In this document: one piece after another, positions 26,948-33,393 of the stretch
How the letters are laid out: each line of letters starts with the position of its first letter
How positions within the stretch are numbered: position 1 is the stretch's first letter
DNA from: Neisseria sp.
GTDB taxonomy: Bacteria > Pseudomonadota > Gammaproteobacteria > Burkholderiales > Neisseriaceae
Direction: 5' to 3'
NCBI RefSeq assembly: GCF_030523955.1
Contig: NZ_JAUNHL010000023.1
Location: forward strand, 1 to 41,582
DNA length: 41,582 nt
The notes under the pieces: generated by a model
The model's input: the letters and a program-made list of their open reading frames with translations, nothing else
What the model was told of the DNA's origin: nothing
The model's database searches: none
Position numbers and translations under genes: made by a program

Positions 26948-26973
26948 ACCGCTCTGGAAACAGAGCGGTTTTT
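26948..26973 (+). terminator. hairpin with T-run between trbM and the small paralogous genes
   Basis: ACCGCTCTG at 26948-26956 pairs perfectly with CAGAGCGGT at 26961-26969 around GAAA, followed by a T-run on the + strand. The adjacent genes run on the minus strand, so its orientation suggests either leftover sequence or RNA 3'-end protection. Confidence 0.45.
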
Positions 26974-27149
26974 CATTGCCATTTAACGGCAGTAGCCGTA
27001 TAGCCGTGCTCGCCAGAAACGATATTGGCCGAGATAGCCGAATCTTGGCGTTTCAAATAGAGGTCAACTTGCTTTGATGCGGCCTGAATGGTCTTGTATA
27101 CCCCGATGACATTGACAATGACCGGCTTTGATATACGTCGTTTAAACAT
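26973..27149 (-). CDS. small protein, tandem paralogue B
   Basis: The 58-residue protein starts at the ATG at 27149, which has GAAAGGA at proper spacing. A GTG start 15 bases earlier would place that site inside the gene. The segment KPVIVNVIGVYKTIQAASKQ aligns with its upstream neighbour (27169-27324), sharing KPV, V-IG-Y and AAS-QVDL. It has a beta-strand then helix pattern and no known domain. It follows the paralogue by 19 bases, consistent with duplication and one transcript. Confidence 0.65.
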   Translation of the reverse strand: MFKRRISKPVIVNVIGVYKTIQAASKQVDLYLKRQDSAISANIVSGEHGYTATAVKWQ

Positions 27150-27168
27150 GATTTTTCCTTTCACAAAC

Positions 27169-27324
27169 CTAATTGTTCAATTTGCTTCCTTGTTTTTCTT
27201 CTTCACCGGCATCAGGGTCTTGTTTGAGCATAAACAGGTCAACCTGCCGTGATGCTGCTTCGAGCGAATCGTAGGTGCCGATAACGGATACCGGCACGGG
27301 TTTGCGGGCGTGGGCATTGAGCAT
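27169..27324 (-). CDS. small protein, tandem paralogue A
   Basis: This 51-residue reading frame starts at the ATG at 27324 behind a strong AAAGGAG and ends at the TAG at 27169-27171. It reads KPVPVSVIGTYDSLEAASRQ, clearly homologous to the next gene (26973-27149), which confirms this frame. A longer reading frame in another phase (27177-27389) covers it, lacks a ribosome binding site and is a shadow. The C-terminus is charged and differs from the paralogue. Function unknown. Confidence 0.65.
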   Translation of the reverse strand: MLNAHARKPVPVSVIGTYDSLEAASRQVDLFMLKQDPDAGEEEKQGSKLNN

Positions 27325-27353
27325 GGTGGTTCTCCTTTAAAGTTGGTGGATAA

Positions 27354-27399
27354 AAAGGCCGTCTGAAAATCTTGTTTTTCAGACGGCATTGGCGGATAG
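27354..27399. repeat. 46-bp repeat, copy 1, containing an AG-DUS/AT-DUS inverted pair
   Basis: AGGCCGTCTGAA at 27356-27367 and reverse ATGCCGTCTGAA at 27378-27389 form a terminator for the minus-strand gene at 27408-27599. The whole 46 bp recurs at 29236-29281 with a single mismatch (27388). This is a foreign DUS dialect for this genome. Confidence 0.85.
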
Positions 27400-27407
27400 T
27401 GTTGTTA

Positions 27408-27599
27408 TTAATAAAATAACAAAGGAAACAAAGGAAAAAAATAGTCCACTAGCTTATCTACCACAGGCTCTATTTCGATATACAGATAAATAACAAGAGC
27501 AATTCCTGGTACAACGAGTACGAATCTAAATACGAACTCTATCAAGCCGACCCAAGTGAATTCTATTTTCTCTAGTTGAGACAATATTACTTTTTTCAT
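27408..27599 (-). CDS. small membrane protein
   Basis: The 63-residue product starts at the ATG at 27599, with AAGGAGGT upstream at ideal spacing. An earlier ATG at 27623 would add eight residues and overlap that site. One long hydrophobic helix spans about 17-40 and a second hydrophobic patch closes the protein (YFFPLFPLLFY). No family recognised. It ends next to a DUS-pair terminator and lies between gltX and the small paralogues. AT-rich compared with gltX. Confidence 0.5.
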   Translation of the reverse strand: MKKVILSQLEKIEFTWVGLIEFVFRFVLVVPGIALVIYLYIEIEPVVDKLVDYFFPLFPLLFY

Positions 27600-27717
27600 T
27601 TCAGCTACCTCCTTCAATCCCATACTTTTTCAGTTAATAAAAAGGTATTCATAATTCTTACCCATACTTTTTCATTCATCTTCTTCGTTTCATTGAAAGT
27701 TTTTGTATATATTCTAG

Positions 27718-27747
27718 AGGCCGTCTGAAAAACTTTTCAGACGGCCT
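27718..27747. terminator. inverted AG-DUS pair, terminator of gltX
   Basis: AGGCCGTCTGAA at 27718-27729 and TTCAGACGGCCT at 27736-27747 form a perfect 12-bp stem. It lies 26 bases beyond the gltX stop codon. The dialect differs from the TG-wadDUS used in the rest of the chromosome. Confidence 0.85.
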
Positions 27748-27773
27748 CTTGGTTTGGCTTGCGCCCTTAACCT

Positions 27774-29168
27774 TTAACTGCGGATCCGCTTCAACACTTC
27801 TTCTTTGCCGATTAGGGCCAGCACCGCGTCCACGCTGGGGGTTTTGGCCGTGCCGCATACGGCCAGGCGCAGGGGCATGCCGAGTTGGCCCATTTTGATG
27901 CCTTCGGCTTCGCAGAAGGGTTTGAATAAATCATGGATGGCCTCGGCATTCCAATCGGGCAGCGCTTCGAGCAGATCGGCGAAGCGGTGCATACGCGCGG
28001 GGGCTTCTTCGCTCCAGTGTTTCTGCACGTCTGCTTCGGCGGGTACGGCTTTTTGGTAGAAATACACGCACTCGTCGGCCAGCGTATTCAAATCTTGGGC
28101 ACGGTCTTTCACCAATGCCAGCACGTCTTCCAGCGCGGGTTTGTCGAGCACTTCCACGCCGCGCACCGCCAAGCGGGGTTTCACCAGCGCGGCGAGCGTG
28201 TCGTTGGGGGTGATTTTGATGTGTTCGCCGTTAATCCAATAGAGTTTTTTCAAATCCATGCGGCTGGGTGAGGGGGAAACGTCTTTCAAATCAAACCATT
28301 CGACAAATTGCTGCATGGTAAAAAATTCGTCGTCGCCGTGCGCCCAACCCAAGCGCGCCAGATAGTTGAGCATGGCTTCGGGCAGAATGCCCATTTGGCA
28401 GAAATCGGTGATGGACACGGTGTCGCCGCTGCGTTTGGAGATTTTTTTGCGGCGCTCGTTCAAAATCATCGGCAGGTGGGCATATTCGGGCAGCTTGGCG
28501 CCGATGACTTTTAAGATATTGATTTGTTTGGGGGTGTTGTTGACATGGTCGTCGCCGCGGATAACATGGGTGATGCCCATGTCGCAATCGTCCACCACCA
28601 CGCAGAAGTTGTAGGTGGGCGTGCCGTCGGCGCGGGCGATGATGAGGTCGTCGAGCGCTTCGTTGGGGATGCTGATTTCGCCTTTCACCAAGTCGTGCCA
28701 TTTGGTTACGCCCTCCAACGGGGTTTTGAAGCGGACAACCGGTTCGCGGCCGGCGGGGATTTCGGGCAGGGTTTTGCCAGGCTCGGGGCGCCAGCGGCGG
28801 TCGTAGGTGGCGGTGCCTTCTTTTTCGGCTTTCTCGCGCATGGCTTCCAGCTCTTCTTTGCTGCAATAGCAATGGTAGGCGTGGCCTTGCGCCAACAGCT
28901 CGGCAATCACTTCTTTATAGCGGTCGAAGCGGCGGGTTTGGTAGATAACGTTGTCGGCGTTGTCGTAATCGAGGCCTACCCAGTTCATGCCGTCTAAAAT
29001 GATGTTGACCGATTCGGCGGTGGAGCGCTCCAAATCGGTATCTTCGATGCGCAGCAGGAATTCGCCTTTGTGTTTTTTGGCAAAAGCCCATGAAAACAGG
29101 GCGGTGCGCACGCCGCCGATGTGCAGGTAGCCGGTGGGGCTGGGGGCGAAACGGGTTTTAACGGTCAT
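27774..29168 (-). CDS. gltX: glutamyl-tRNA synthetase
   Basis: The 464-residue class I synthetase charges tRNA-Glu with glutamate. The HIGH-type motif PSPTGYLHIGG is at about 9-19 and the KMSKS-type motif KISKRSG near 243-249. CYCSKEELEAMR and the C-terminal anticodon-binding domain are complete, so the gene looks functional. It is GC-rich and neisserial in style, unlike its AT-rich neighbours. It sits between two 46-bp repeats and is surrounded by AG-DUS. It could be the native copy replaced by recombination, or a second, acquired copy. Confidence 0.97.
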   Translation of the reverse strand: MTVKTRFAPSPTGYLHIGGVRTALFSWAFAKKHKGEFLLRIEDTDLERSTAESVNIILDGMNWVGLDYDNADNVIYQTRRFDRYKEVIAELLAQGHAYHCYCSKEELEAMREKAEKEGTATYDRRWRPEPGKTLPEIPAGREPVVRFKTPLEGVTKWHDLVKGEISIPNEALDDLIIARADGTPTYNFCVVVDDCDMGITHVIRGDDHVNNTPKQINILKVIGAKLPEYAHLPMILNERRKKISKRSGDTVSITDFCQMGILPEAMLNYLARLGWAHGDDEFFTMQQFVEWFDLKDVSPSPSRMDLKKLYWINGEHIKITPNDTLAALVKPRLAVRGVEVLDKPALEDVLALVKDRAQDLNTLADECVYFYQKAVPAEADVQKHWSEEAPARMHRFADLLEALPDWNAEAIHDLFKPFCEAEGIKMGQLGMPLRLAVCGTAKTPSVDAVLALIGKEEVLKRIRS

Positions 29169-29235
29169 GATGTGGCTCTCGGTTATTTCGAAAAGGCTTT
29201 ATTGTAATGTAAGGGGTTTGGGGGCACTATAAGTT

Positions 29236-29281
29236 AAAGGCCGTCTGAAAATCTTGTTTTTCAGACGGCCTTGGCGGATAG
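29236..29281. repeat. 46-bp repeat, copy 2, containing an AG-DUS inverted pair
   Basis: AGGCCGTCTGAA at 29238-29249 and its reverse at 29260-29271 form a hairpin. Including flanks, 45 of 46 bases match 27354-27399 in direct orientation, 1882 bp apart, bracketing gltX. Confidence 0.85.
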
Positions 29282-29351
29282 GCGGGCGTTTCTCCACCCG
29301 TGTTAAGATTGGATTTCCACATCTTCTCTTTACACAAAACAGGAAACGCCC

Positions 29352-29921
29352 ATGAAACTTGATCCATTAAACCTTGATTGGGATATTGAATACGAATTTA
29401 TTCTTAATAATGGTTCACCGATCGAACCCATCTTAATATTTGCCATACCTATCAGGAACAGAACGGTGTATATGCAACTCCCGTTTTACAAAGATTTATT
29501 TAGTGATGGTTACGTATTACTCATTGACCCATATAGATTTTTATCAGAATGGCGAAAATCTGAAGATGACAGCTACTTTTCAGGCTACCACCAAGGTAAC
29601 GAACAAATCTGGAGAGCAGACAAAAAATTCTCTTATTTGGAAGCGGGCTTCAGTAAAGGGGAAAAAATTTCCCATATCATCATAAACGGGCTTTTCTATG
29701 ATGCTCATACAGGAATAGGTTTCAATGATGGCTTAACAAGAACAATTTGGCTGCTGTCAAATGAAGCGGAATATATTCCTGTTTTTACCAATACACTTCC
29801 AAAAGCCGTAGATTTAAAAAAAATTGTAGGAAGAGAAAAATGCAGCATTTATTCTTGTGCAGACTTCCTTAATCATCATTTTGGGGTGCTGGATCAGGAA
29901 TATCAAAGGTTGATTCCTTAA
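29352..29921 (+). CDS. hypothetical protein, possible immunity or plasmid-interference factor
   Basis: The 189-residue product is acidic and aromatic-rich, with no signal peptide or membrane segment. It opens with MKLDPLNLDWDIEYEF and contains WLLSNEAEYIPVFT. The pattern faintly recalls plasmid fertility-inhibition factor-type proteins, but I cannot confirm this. The ATG follows AGGAAACGCCC. Its last 53 bases overlap the 3' end of the convergent gene at 29869-30252. AT content is higher than that of gltX, which suggests a separate origin. Confidence 0.6.
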   Translation: MKLDPLNLDWDIEYEFILNNGSPIEPILIFAIPIRNRTVYMQLPFYKDLFSDGYVLLIDPYRFLSEWRKSEDDSYFSGYHQGNEQIWRADKKFSYLEAGFSKGEKISHIIINGLFYDAHTGIGFNDGLTRTIWLLSNEAEYIPVFTNTLPKAVDLKKIVGREKCSIYSCADFLNHHFGVLDQEYQRLIP

Positions 29922-30252
29922 TTCTTCCTAAAAAATCATGAAACCGGTACCGCTCGGCAATCTGCGGGTTTTGCGACAAAAACCGCATCATGCAGCGGTG
30001 CGTATATTCCAAGTCGTCTGTTTCGTCTTTTCCGTAAGGCAGGTTATGCAGGGCTTCGGCCAACTGCCCGGCAATATTCAGATTTTGCCGTATCGCTTCT
30101 TCCGATGCTGCGGCAAGAGGAGGATTATCAGGATCGTCAAGCCCGTAACGCCCCCAACCCAAATTGCGGATAGCGGTAAACCCTTCGCGGGCAAGCAGCA
30201 GACAGGATATTAAAATTTCGATGTCTTTAGGTGTACAACGGATATATCGCAT
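29869..30252 (-). CDS. hypothetical small soluble protein
   Basis: The product is 127 residues from the ATG at 30252, which has AAGGAT at proper spacing. A longer version from 30303 lacks one. It appears helical and acidic (PPLAAASEEAIRQNLNIAGQ, PYGKDETDDLEYTHRCMMRF). No family recognised. Its size and its place next to a convergent unknown gene fit an immunity-type or orphan toxin-system protein, which is only a guess. The 3' end overlaps the opposing gene by 53 bases. It may be the last gene of the leftward operon. Confidence 0.55.
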   Translation of the reverse strand: MRYIRCTPKDIEILISCLLLAREGFTAIRNLGWGRYGLDDPDNPPLAAASEEAIRQNLNIAGQLAEALHNLPYGKDETDDLEYTHRCMMRFLSQNPQIAERYRFHDFLGRIKESTFDIPDPAPQNDD

Positions 30253-30610
30253 ACGGTAAATCCTTAAAAAGCAGGCATTCCACCCGCCCGAACCGTGTCG
30301 CAAGGTCTGTAAGCGTCTTCCTGCCCCTTTTCGGCCGGAGCAGGTCGAATCCGAAATGGCCTGATTGAGTGCGTTAACGCCGTGCCAAGGCGAACTGCGG
30401 TGTGCTAAAAAACATAACGGCAGGCCACACCCGAGCCGCTTGCTGCATCATCCCTGCCGAACGGGAATCAGCCCCAGCCTGCCGTTAAGGTTCGATTCGC
30501 AATAATCCTTCGCTCTAAATCATAAGCATCTCCTGTATCAACGACCGGAAAATACGGACTGGATTGCCGTTCGATAAAAAATGCTAAATCAAGCATGCTA
30601 AATGAAATTT
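30253..30610. other. gap with an inverted repeat, no supported gene
   Basis: No reading frame here is convincing. The arms TAACGGCAGGC at 30415-30425 and GCCTGCCGTTA at 30477-30487 are perfect inverted copies enclosing 51 bases. GC content is higher than in the flanking small genes. Short minus-strand frames upstream of 30252 look like degraded coding sequence but are interrupted by stops. Confidence 0.45.
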
Positions 30611-30925
30611 TTAGACGGTTTTCATATATTTGTTGCAGTCAGGCATGGTGGAACTATGGGTTGTTGTGCCGACGGCTATTGTACTGTTCCGTTCTTGCAG
30701 CTTCTGATTTTGGTACAACAGACAGTTTATCGTGGATTGAAGTGCATTAACCTTGGCAACTCCAAGCGCAATGTCATTTTTCTTTACGTCTATTTTTGTT
30801 AGCATCTCTTGTCTTACTTCATATTTTTTCGAGGTTTGGTAGGTAGAAAACAATTGGACAGACAACGATAACAGTCCAACGAAAATACAAACAGCCAAAA
30901 CCGAATTACCAATTTTACAAATCAT
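30611..30925 (-). CDS. small membrane-anchored protein
   Basis: The product is 104 residues from the ATG at 30925, with AAGGAG 9 bases upstream. The in-frame GTG 9 bases earlier directly abuts that site and is unlikely. One N-terminal membrane helix (SVLAVCIFVGLLSLSVQLF) is followed by a helical, probably coiled-coil region and a polar tail. No family recognised. The gene is AT-rich and lies in the leftward series of small genes controlled from the phage-type early promoter region. Confidence 0.55.
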   Translation of the reverse strand: MICKIGNSVLAVCIFVGLLSLSVQLFSTYQTSKKYEVRQEMLTKIDVKKNDIALGVAKVNALQSTINCLLYQNQKLQERNSTIAVGTTTHSSTMPDCNKYMKTV

Positions 30926-30960
30926 TTTTTCCACTCCTTCACAACCAACAATTTTAAAAC

Positions 30961-31176
30961 CTATTTGAAAATACTGTCTCTTAACCGTTGGTTGTCATCG
31001 TCGGCTCGGCAGGTACGCATGACATAATCGATATCATCAAGCGTTACTGAGTGTGCATATCCTTGATTTTCCACGCATCGTTTTATCATTACGTTTTGTT
31101 TGTCCGTACCATAAAAACTTATATTTTGAACGCCGGAATTCATATAAGAAAAATTTAATAACAAAAGGAATCCCAA
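30961..31176 (-). CDS. small secreted or membrane protein, start uncertain
   Basis: About 71 residues are open, with no ATG at the beginning. The frame continues upstream as a hydrophobic, signal-like stretch (CAFSLAWLGFLLLLNFSYMN) before a stop at about 31220. The start may be a TTG or CTG, or the 5' end may be damaged. The hydrophilic part (CVENQGYAHSVTLDDIDYVM) reads like a genuine protein. No family recognised. Confidence 0.4.
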   Translation of the reverse strand: MGFLLLLNFSYMNSGVQNISFYGTDKQNVMIKRCVENQGYAHSVTLDDIDYVMRTCRADDDNQRLRDSIFK

Positions 31177-31205
31177 CCAAGCAAGGGAAAATGCACATTT
31201 ACTTC

Positions 31206-31349
31206 TCAGTGAACTATTTCATAGTTATCAGAAAGCATAAAAGCAATGCCGGACATGAAAACAGCAAAACAGCAAAAGGCAAACACTGTAATGCCAATTG
31301 TGGTATCCAGACCATAATCATCCTTGAAATAACGAAAAACAAACTTCAT
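31206..31349 (-). CDS. 47-residue single-pass membrane protein
   Basis: An ATG at 31349 preceded by AAGAGAG opens a 47-codon frame ending at the TGA at 31206-31208. It has a charged N-terminus (MKFVFRYFKDDYGLD), a central hydrophobic helix (ITVFAFCCFAVFMSGIAFML) and a short acidic tail. It lies between two other small genes on the same strand with short gaps, which supports translation. Function unknown. Confidence 0.45.
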   Translation of the reverse strand: MKFVFRYFKDDYGLDTTIGITVFAFCCFAVFMSGIAFMLSDNYEIVH

Positions 31350-31370
31350 ATTTCACTCTCTTTCTTATTC

Positions 31371-31658
31371 TTATTCATTTTTTGAGCTTAAAAAAGCAGC
31401 AAACCTTTCTTTAAAATCGTCGGCTTCTTTTTTAATATCGATCTCAAGCTCTTCAATCAACGGTGACTCGTCTAAATACCATTGGAACTTTTGCAGATAC
31501 ATTTCCGCAACCGATTGTTCTGTGAACACGTCTGAAAAATCATTGTGATTCAGATTGAAAATCCCGCTGCCCGAACGCACATAAAAATCAGCTCTGTTAG
31601 CAAAATGTTCTACTACTATTGCTGCCTTATCTCGCAGCTTTTCGATTTCAATTTTCAC
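31371..31658 (-). CDS. hypothetical helical protein
   Basis: The 95-residue product starts at a GTG at 31658, with GGAGGG 6 bases upstream. Codons further upstream cross the DUS-like hairpin and are not credible. The protein is acidic and helical (KIEIEKLRDKAAIVVEHFAN, ELEIDIKKEADDFKERFAAF), with no domain recognised. It is the first credible gene downstream of the leftward operator-controlled promoter at 32210-32238, though a structured region and a hairpin lie in between. Confidence 0.55.
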   Translation of the reverse strand: MKIEIEKLRDKAAIVVEHFANRADFYVRSGSGIFNLNHNDFSDVFTEQSVAEMYLQKFQWYLDESPLIEELEIDIKKEADDFKERFAAFLSSKNE

Positions 31659-31689
31659 CTTAAACCCTCCACAGTTTTTTATGAAAACA

Positions 31690-31719
31690 AGGCTGTCTGA
31701 AAAATGTTTCAGACAGCCT
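31690..31719. terminator. inverted pair of a variant uptake-like sequence (AGGCTGTCTGAA)
   Basis: AGGCTGTCTGAA at 31690-31701 and its reverse at 31708-31719 form a 12-bp hairpin. It differs by one base from AG-DUS and by one from AG-simDUS, so it is a third dialect in this window. Confidence 0.7.
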
Positions 31720-31762
31720 TTTAAAAACATTCTAATTGCCACAAAAAAGTAACTTTCGTTAT

Positions 31763-31787
31763 TTGTATCACCGAATCGGTGTACAAT
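31763..31787 (+). promoter_or_regulatory. dyad-symmetric promoter/operator for a rightward RNA
   Basis: TTGTATCACCGA and ATCGGTGTACAA are near-perfect inverted halves (31763-31786), and the right half merges into a -10 box TACAAT at 31782-31787. No good -35 element is spaced correctly, so activity would need an activator or a weak -35. Confidence 0.4.
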
Positions 31788-31794
31788 GGCAATA

Positions 31795-32070
31795 CCCATA
31801 CTGAAACCCGCTGTTAAAACGGGCTTGGGTCTGGGTACAGACCGAAGACGGTGTGCGAGACCGTCTTTTGGAAGTGCGCCAACGCCGGCACACGAAAGGG
31901 CTTTTTAAGCCCTAAATCTGCCCGCTAAGAGGCAGTCTCAAAAATGTCAGATGTAGTTTGGAGCTTGTCCGTAGATTATCGCTCCTTCATCGGGGATACG
32001 CCCCGATTGTTTCCGTTCAACTAGCCGCTTGACCCGGACGCTTTGCGCAACCCGGTTAGTCGGCTTTTTT
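31795..32070 (+). ncRNA. candidate structured RNA (rightward) or structured leader of the leftward operon
   Basis: Consecutive hairpins fill this stretch: 31804-31826 (6 of 7 pairs), 31828-31843 (6 bp, tetraloop), 31845-31867 (8 bp), 31897-31913 (7 bp), 31989-32007 (7 bp) and a long stem at 32023-32065 followed by six T. No open frame of credible quality lies on the + strand. Because stems are symmetric, the same region could instead fold in the minus-strand transcript from the promoter at 32210-32238. I do not recognise a known RNA family. Confidence 0.45.
32023..32070 (+). terminator. strong intrinsic terminator
   Basis: A 15-position stem with two mismatches runs from AGCCG at 32023 to CGGCT ending at 32065, with an inner CGC/GCG mini-hairpin in the loop, followed by TTTTTT. 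It is oriented to end a rightward transcript. Confidence 0.65.
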
Positions 32071-32209
32071 CTTTGGCACGTTGACAGTGCCCGCAACCAT
32101 TTGTTCGACTTACCCAAAGACTACCACGCCTTTTCTTTCTGTCGATTCGTTGAATCGCCGAAGGCTGGTTGCTGCGTTACCAAACTTTTAAAGAGCTTTA
32201 CTAGCCTCT

Positions 32210-32260
32210 ATATTAGCTATAGGTAACAATTATTGCAAGTAAATTATTAGCTGTAGCTAA
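32210..32260 (-). promoter_or_regulatory. leftward early promoter (PL-like) with two repressor operators
   Basis: On the minus strand TTGCAA (32238-32233), 17 bp and TAATAT (32215-32210) form a near-consensus sigma-70 promoter. Operator TTAGCTATAGGTAA at 32213-32226 overlaps the spacer and -10. Operator TTAGCTGTAGCTAA at 32247-32260 lies just upstream of the -35. The same 14-bp motif recurs at 33118-33131, upstream of the cro-like gene. Confidence 0.7.
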
Positions 32261-32367
32261 TAATTTACATTTCATATTGCATAACAATTTGATTATTTTT
32301 TTGTTTTTTTGGTTTAAGCGAAATAAAAAAACAGATTCGAATTATCGAATCTGCGCTTAAATATCAT

Positions 32368-33051
32368 TTAAAACCTCTGAAATATTTGAGATTGCCCCAA
32401 TAGAACTTTACCAACTACTATCATTCTGGCTCTATCTTTTAATGAAATTTCCCAACTCTTATATTGTTTATTATCTGATATAACCAACAAATTGCTACCT
32501 GCCATTTGTAATCTTTTTAAATGAAGGTGGTTACCAACAATAAAAAGATATACACCATCACCATCGTATCGATTTATAGATATATCTACAAACACCAAAT
32601 CCCCAGTTTCTAGTGTTCCCGACATATTATCGACTTTTATATTTGTCAATCTTAGACTACTAGGAGTCTTAGCAGTAAAAATTCTTCGGTATTGATCTTC
32701 AGTATATTCAATATATGCGATATTGGCTGTGATATCAGATGTATTGATAACGTATTGTCCAAGAATATCGTCACCGAGCATTTTGATGGTAAATGGTGAG
32801 GGGGCGGTTTCATGAGCTCCAATATTTCCAGCCGTGTTGGCCCAAAAGCCCTTTCCGCTAGCTAGCCAATCAGGGTCGCACTCTAAAAATTGTGCAGCAC
32901 GAAGTAAATTTTGACCTTGTAATGTTTTTGTACCCCCATTCAGCCATTTAGATACTGATGGGGGCTTTACTTTACAATACTTGGCTAAATCCGCTTGTGA
33001 TTTATTCAGATATGAAAGGCGTTGTTTAATTCTATCGGCAAGTGTACTCAT
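32368..33051 (-). CDS. phage CI-like repressor (XRE helix-turn-helix plus S24 peptidase domain)
   Basis: The 227-residue protein has an N-terminal lambda-type helix-turn-helix (KSQADLAKYCKVKPPSVSKW, about 17-36) and a C-terminal LexA/CI-like domain. The nucleophile serine is in VDNMSGTLETGDLVFVD and the general-base lysine lies in the NHLHLKRLQ region. An Ala-Gly pair (NTAGNIG, about residue 74) could be the self-cleavage site. It should hold the element silent and be inactivated after DNA damage. It faces the divergent cro-like gene, and 14-bp operators lie on both sides. Confidence 0.9.
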   Translation of the reverse strand: MSTLADRIKQRLSYLNKSQADLAKYCKVKPPSVSKWLNGGTKTLQGQNLLRAAQFLECDPDWLASGKGFWANTAGNIGAHETAPSPFTIKMLGDDILGQYVINTSDITANIAYIEYTEDQYRRIFTAKTPSSLRLTNIKVDNMSGTLETGDLVFVDISINRYDGDGVYLFIVGNHLHLKRLQMAGSNLLVISDNKQYKSWEISLKDRARMIVVGKVLLGQSQIFQRF

Positions 33052-33105
33052 AATTTAATTATCTATGCCATTTATTTTCCTTTGGGTAACTGGTTTAACT
33101 CATAA

Positions 33106-33137
33106 TTGATTTATTTATTAGCCATAGGTAATATAAT
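33106..33137 (+). promoter_or_regulatory. rightward early promoter (PR-like) with repressor operator
   Basis: TATAAT at 33132-33137 is a perfect -10 box 32 bases before the cro-like start. Operator TTAGCCATAGGTAA at 33118-33131 abuts it. TTGATT at 33106-33111 is a possible -35 with a 20-bp gap, longer than ideal. Confidence 0.6.
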
Positions 33138-33169
33138 GGCTGTATTTTTAATATTTTTAGGACAATTGC

Positions 33170-33388
33170 ATGAGCGAATACACATTGCAACAATGGCTGA
33201 AACAGCAAAGAGGGCGTCTAAAAGAAATGGCTGAAGCTCTAGATATTAACTACACATGGATATCTCAAATAGCAAATGGGAGAAAGAAAGCACCACTTGA
33301 AACCGCCATAAAAATTTCAGCATACACCAAGAACCAAGTAACAGTCGAAGCTATTGCAAAAGCATACAAACCGAACAAAAAGGTTTAG
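33170..33388 (+). CDS. Cro-like/YdaS-type DNA-binding protein
   Basis: The 72-residue protein is a small helix-turn-helix regulator: TLQQWLKQQRGRLKEMAEAL then NYTWISQIANGRKKAPLETA as the recognition region. This matches Cro/YdaS-type proteins that oppose a CI repressor. The ATG follows AGGACAATTGC. It is divergent from the repressor and is followed 5 bases later by the replication gene, the normal order in lambdoid early regions. Confidence 0.85.
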   Translation: MSEYTLQQWLKQQRGRLKEMAEALDINYTWISQIANGRKKAPLETAIKISAYTKNQVTVEAIAKAYKPNKKV

Positions 33389-33393
33389 TTCTA

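Noticed and set aside
27177-27389. 70-residue minus-strand frame
   Set aside because: It crosses the DUS hairpin and overlaps the better supported 51-residue paralogue, which has a ribosome binding site and a homologous neighbour.
31948-32118. 56-residue minus-strand frame (KSNKWLRALSTCQRKK...) within the structured region
   Set aside because: It would need a TTG start without a ribosome binding site, and the stem-loops explain the sequence better. It could be revisited if homologues appear.
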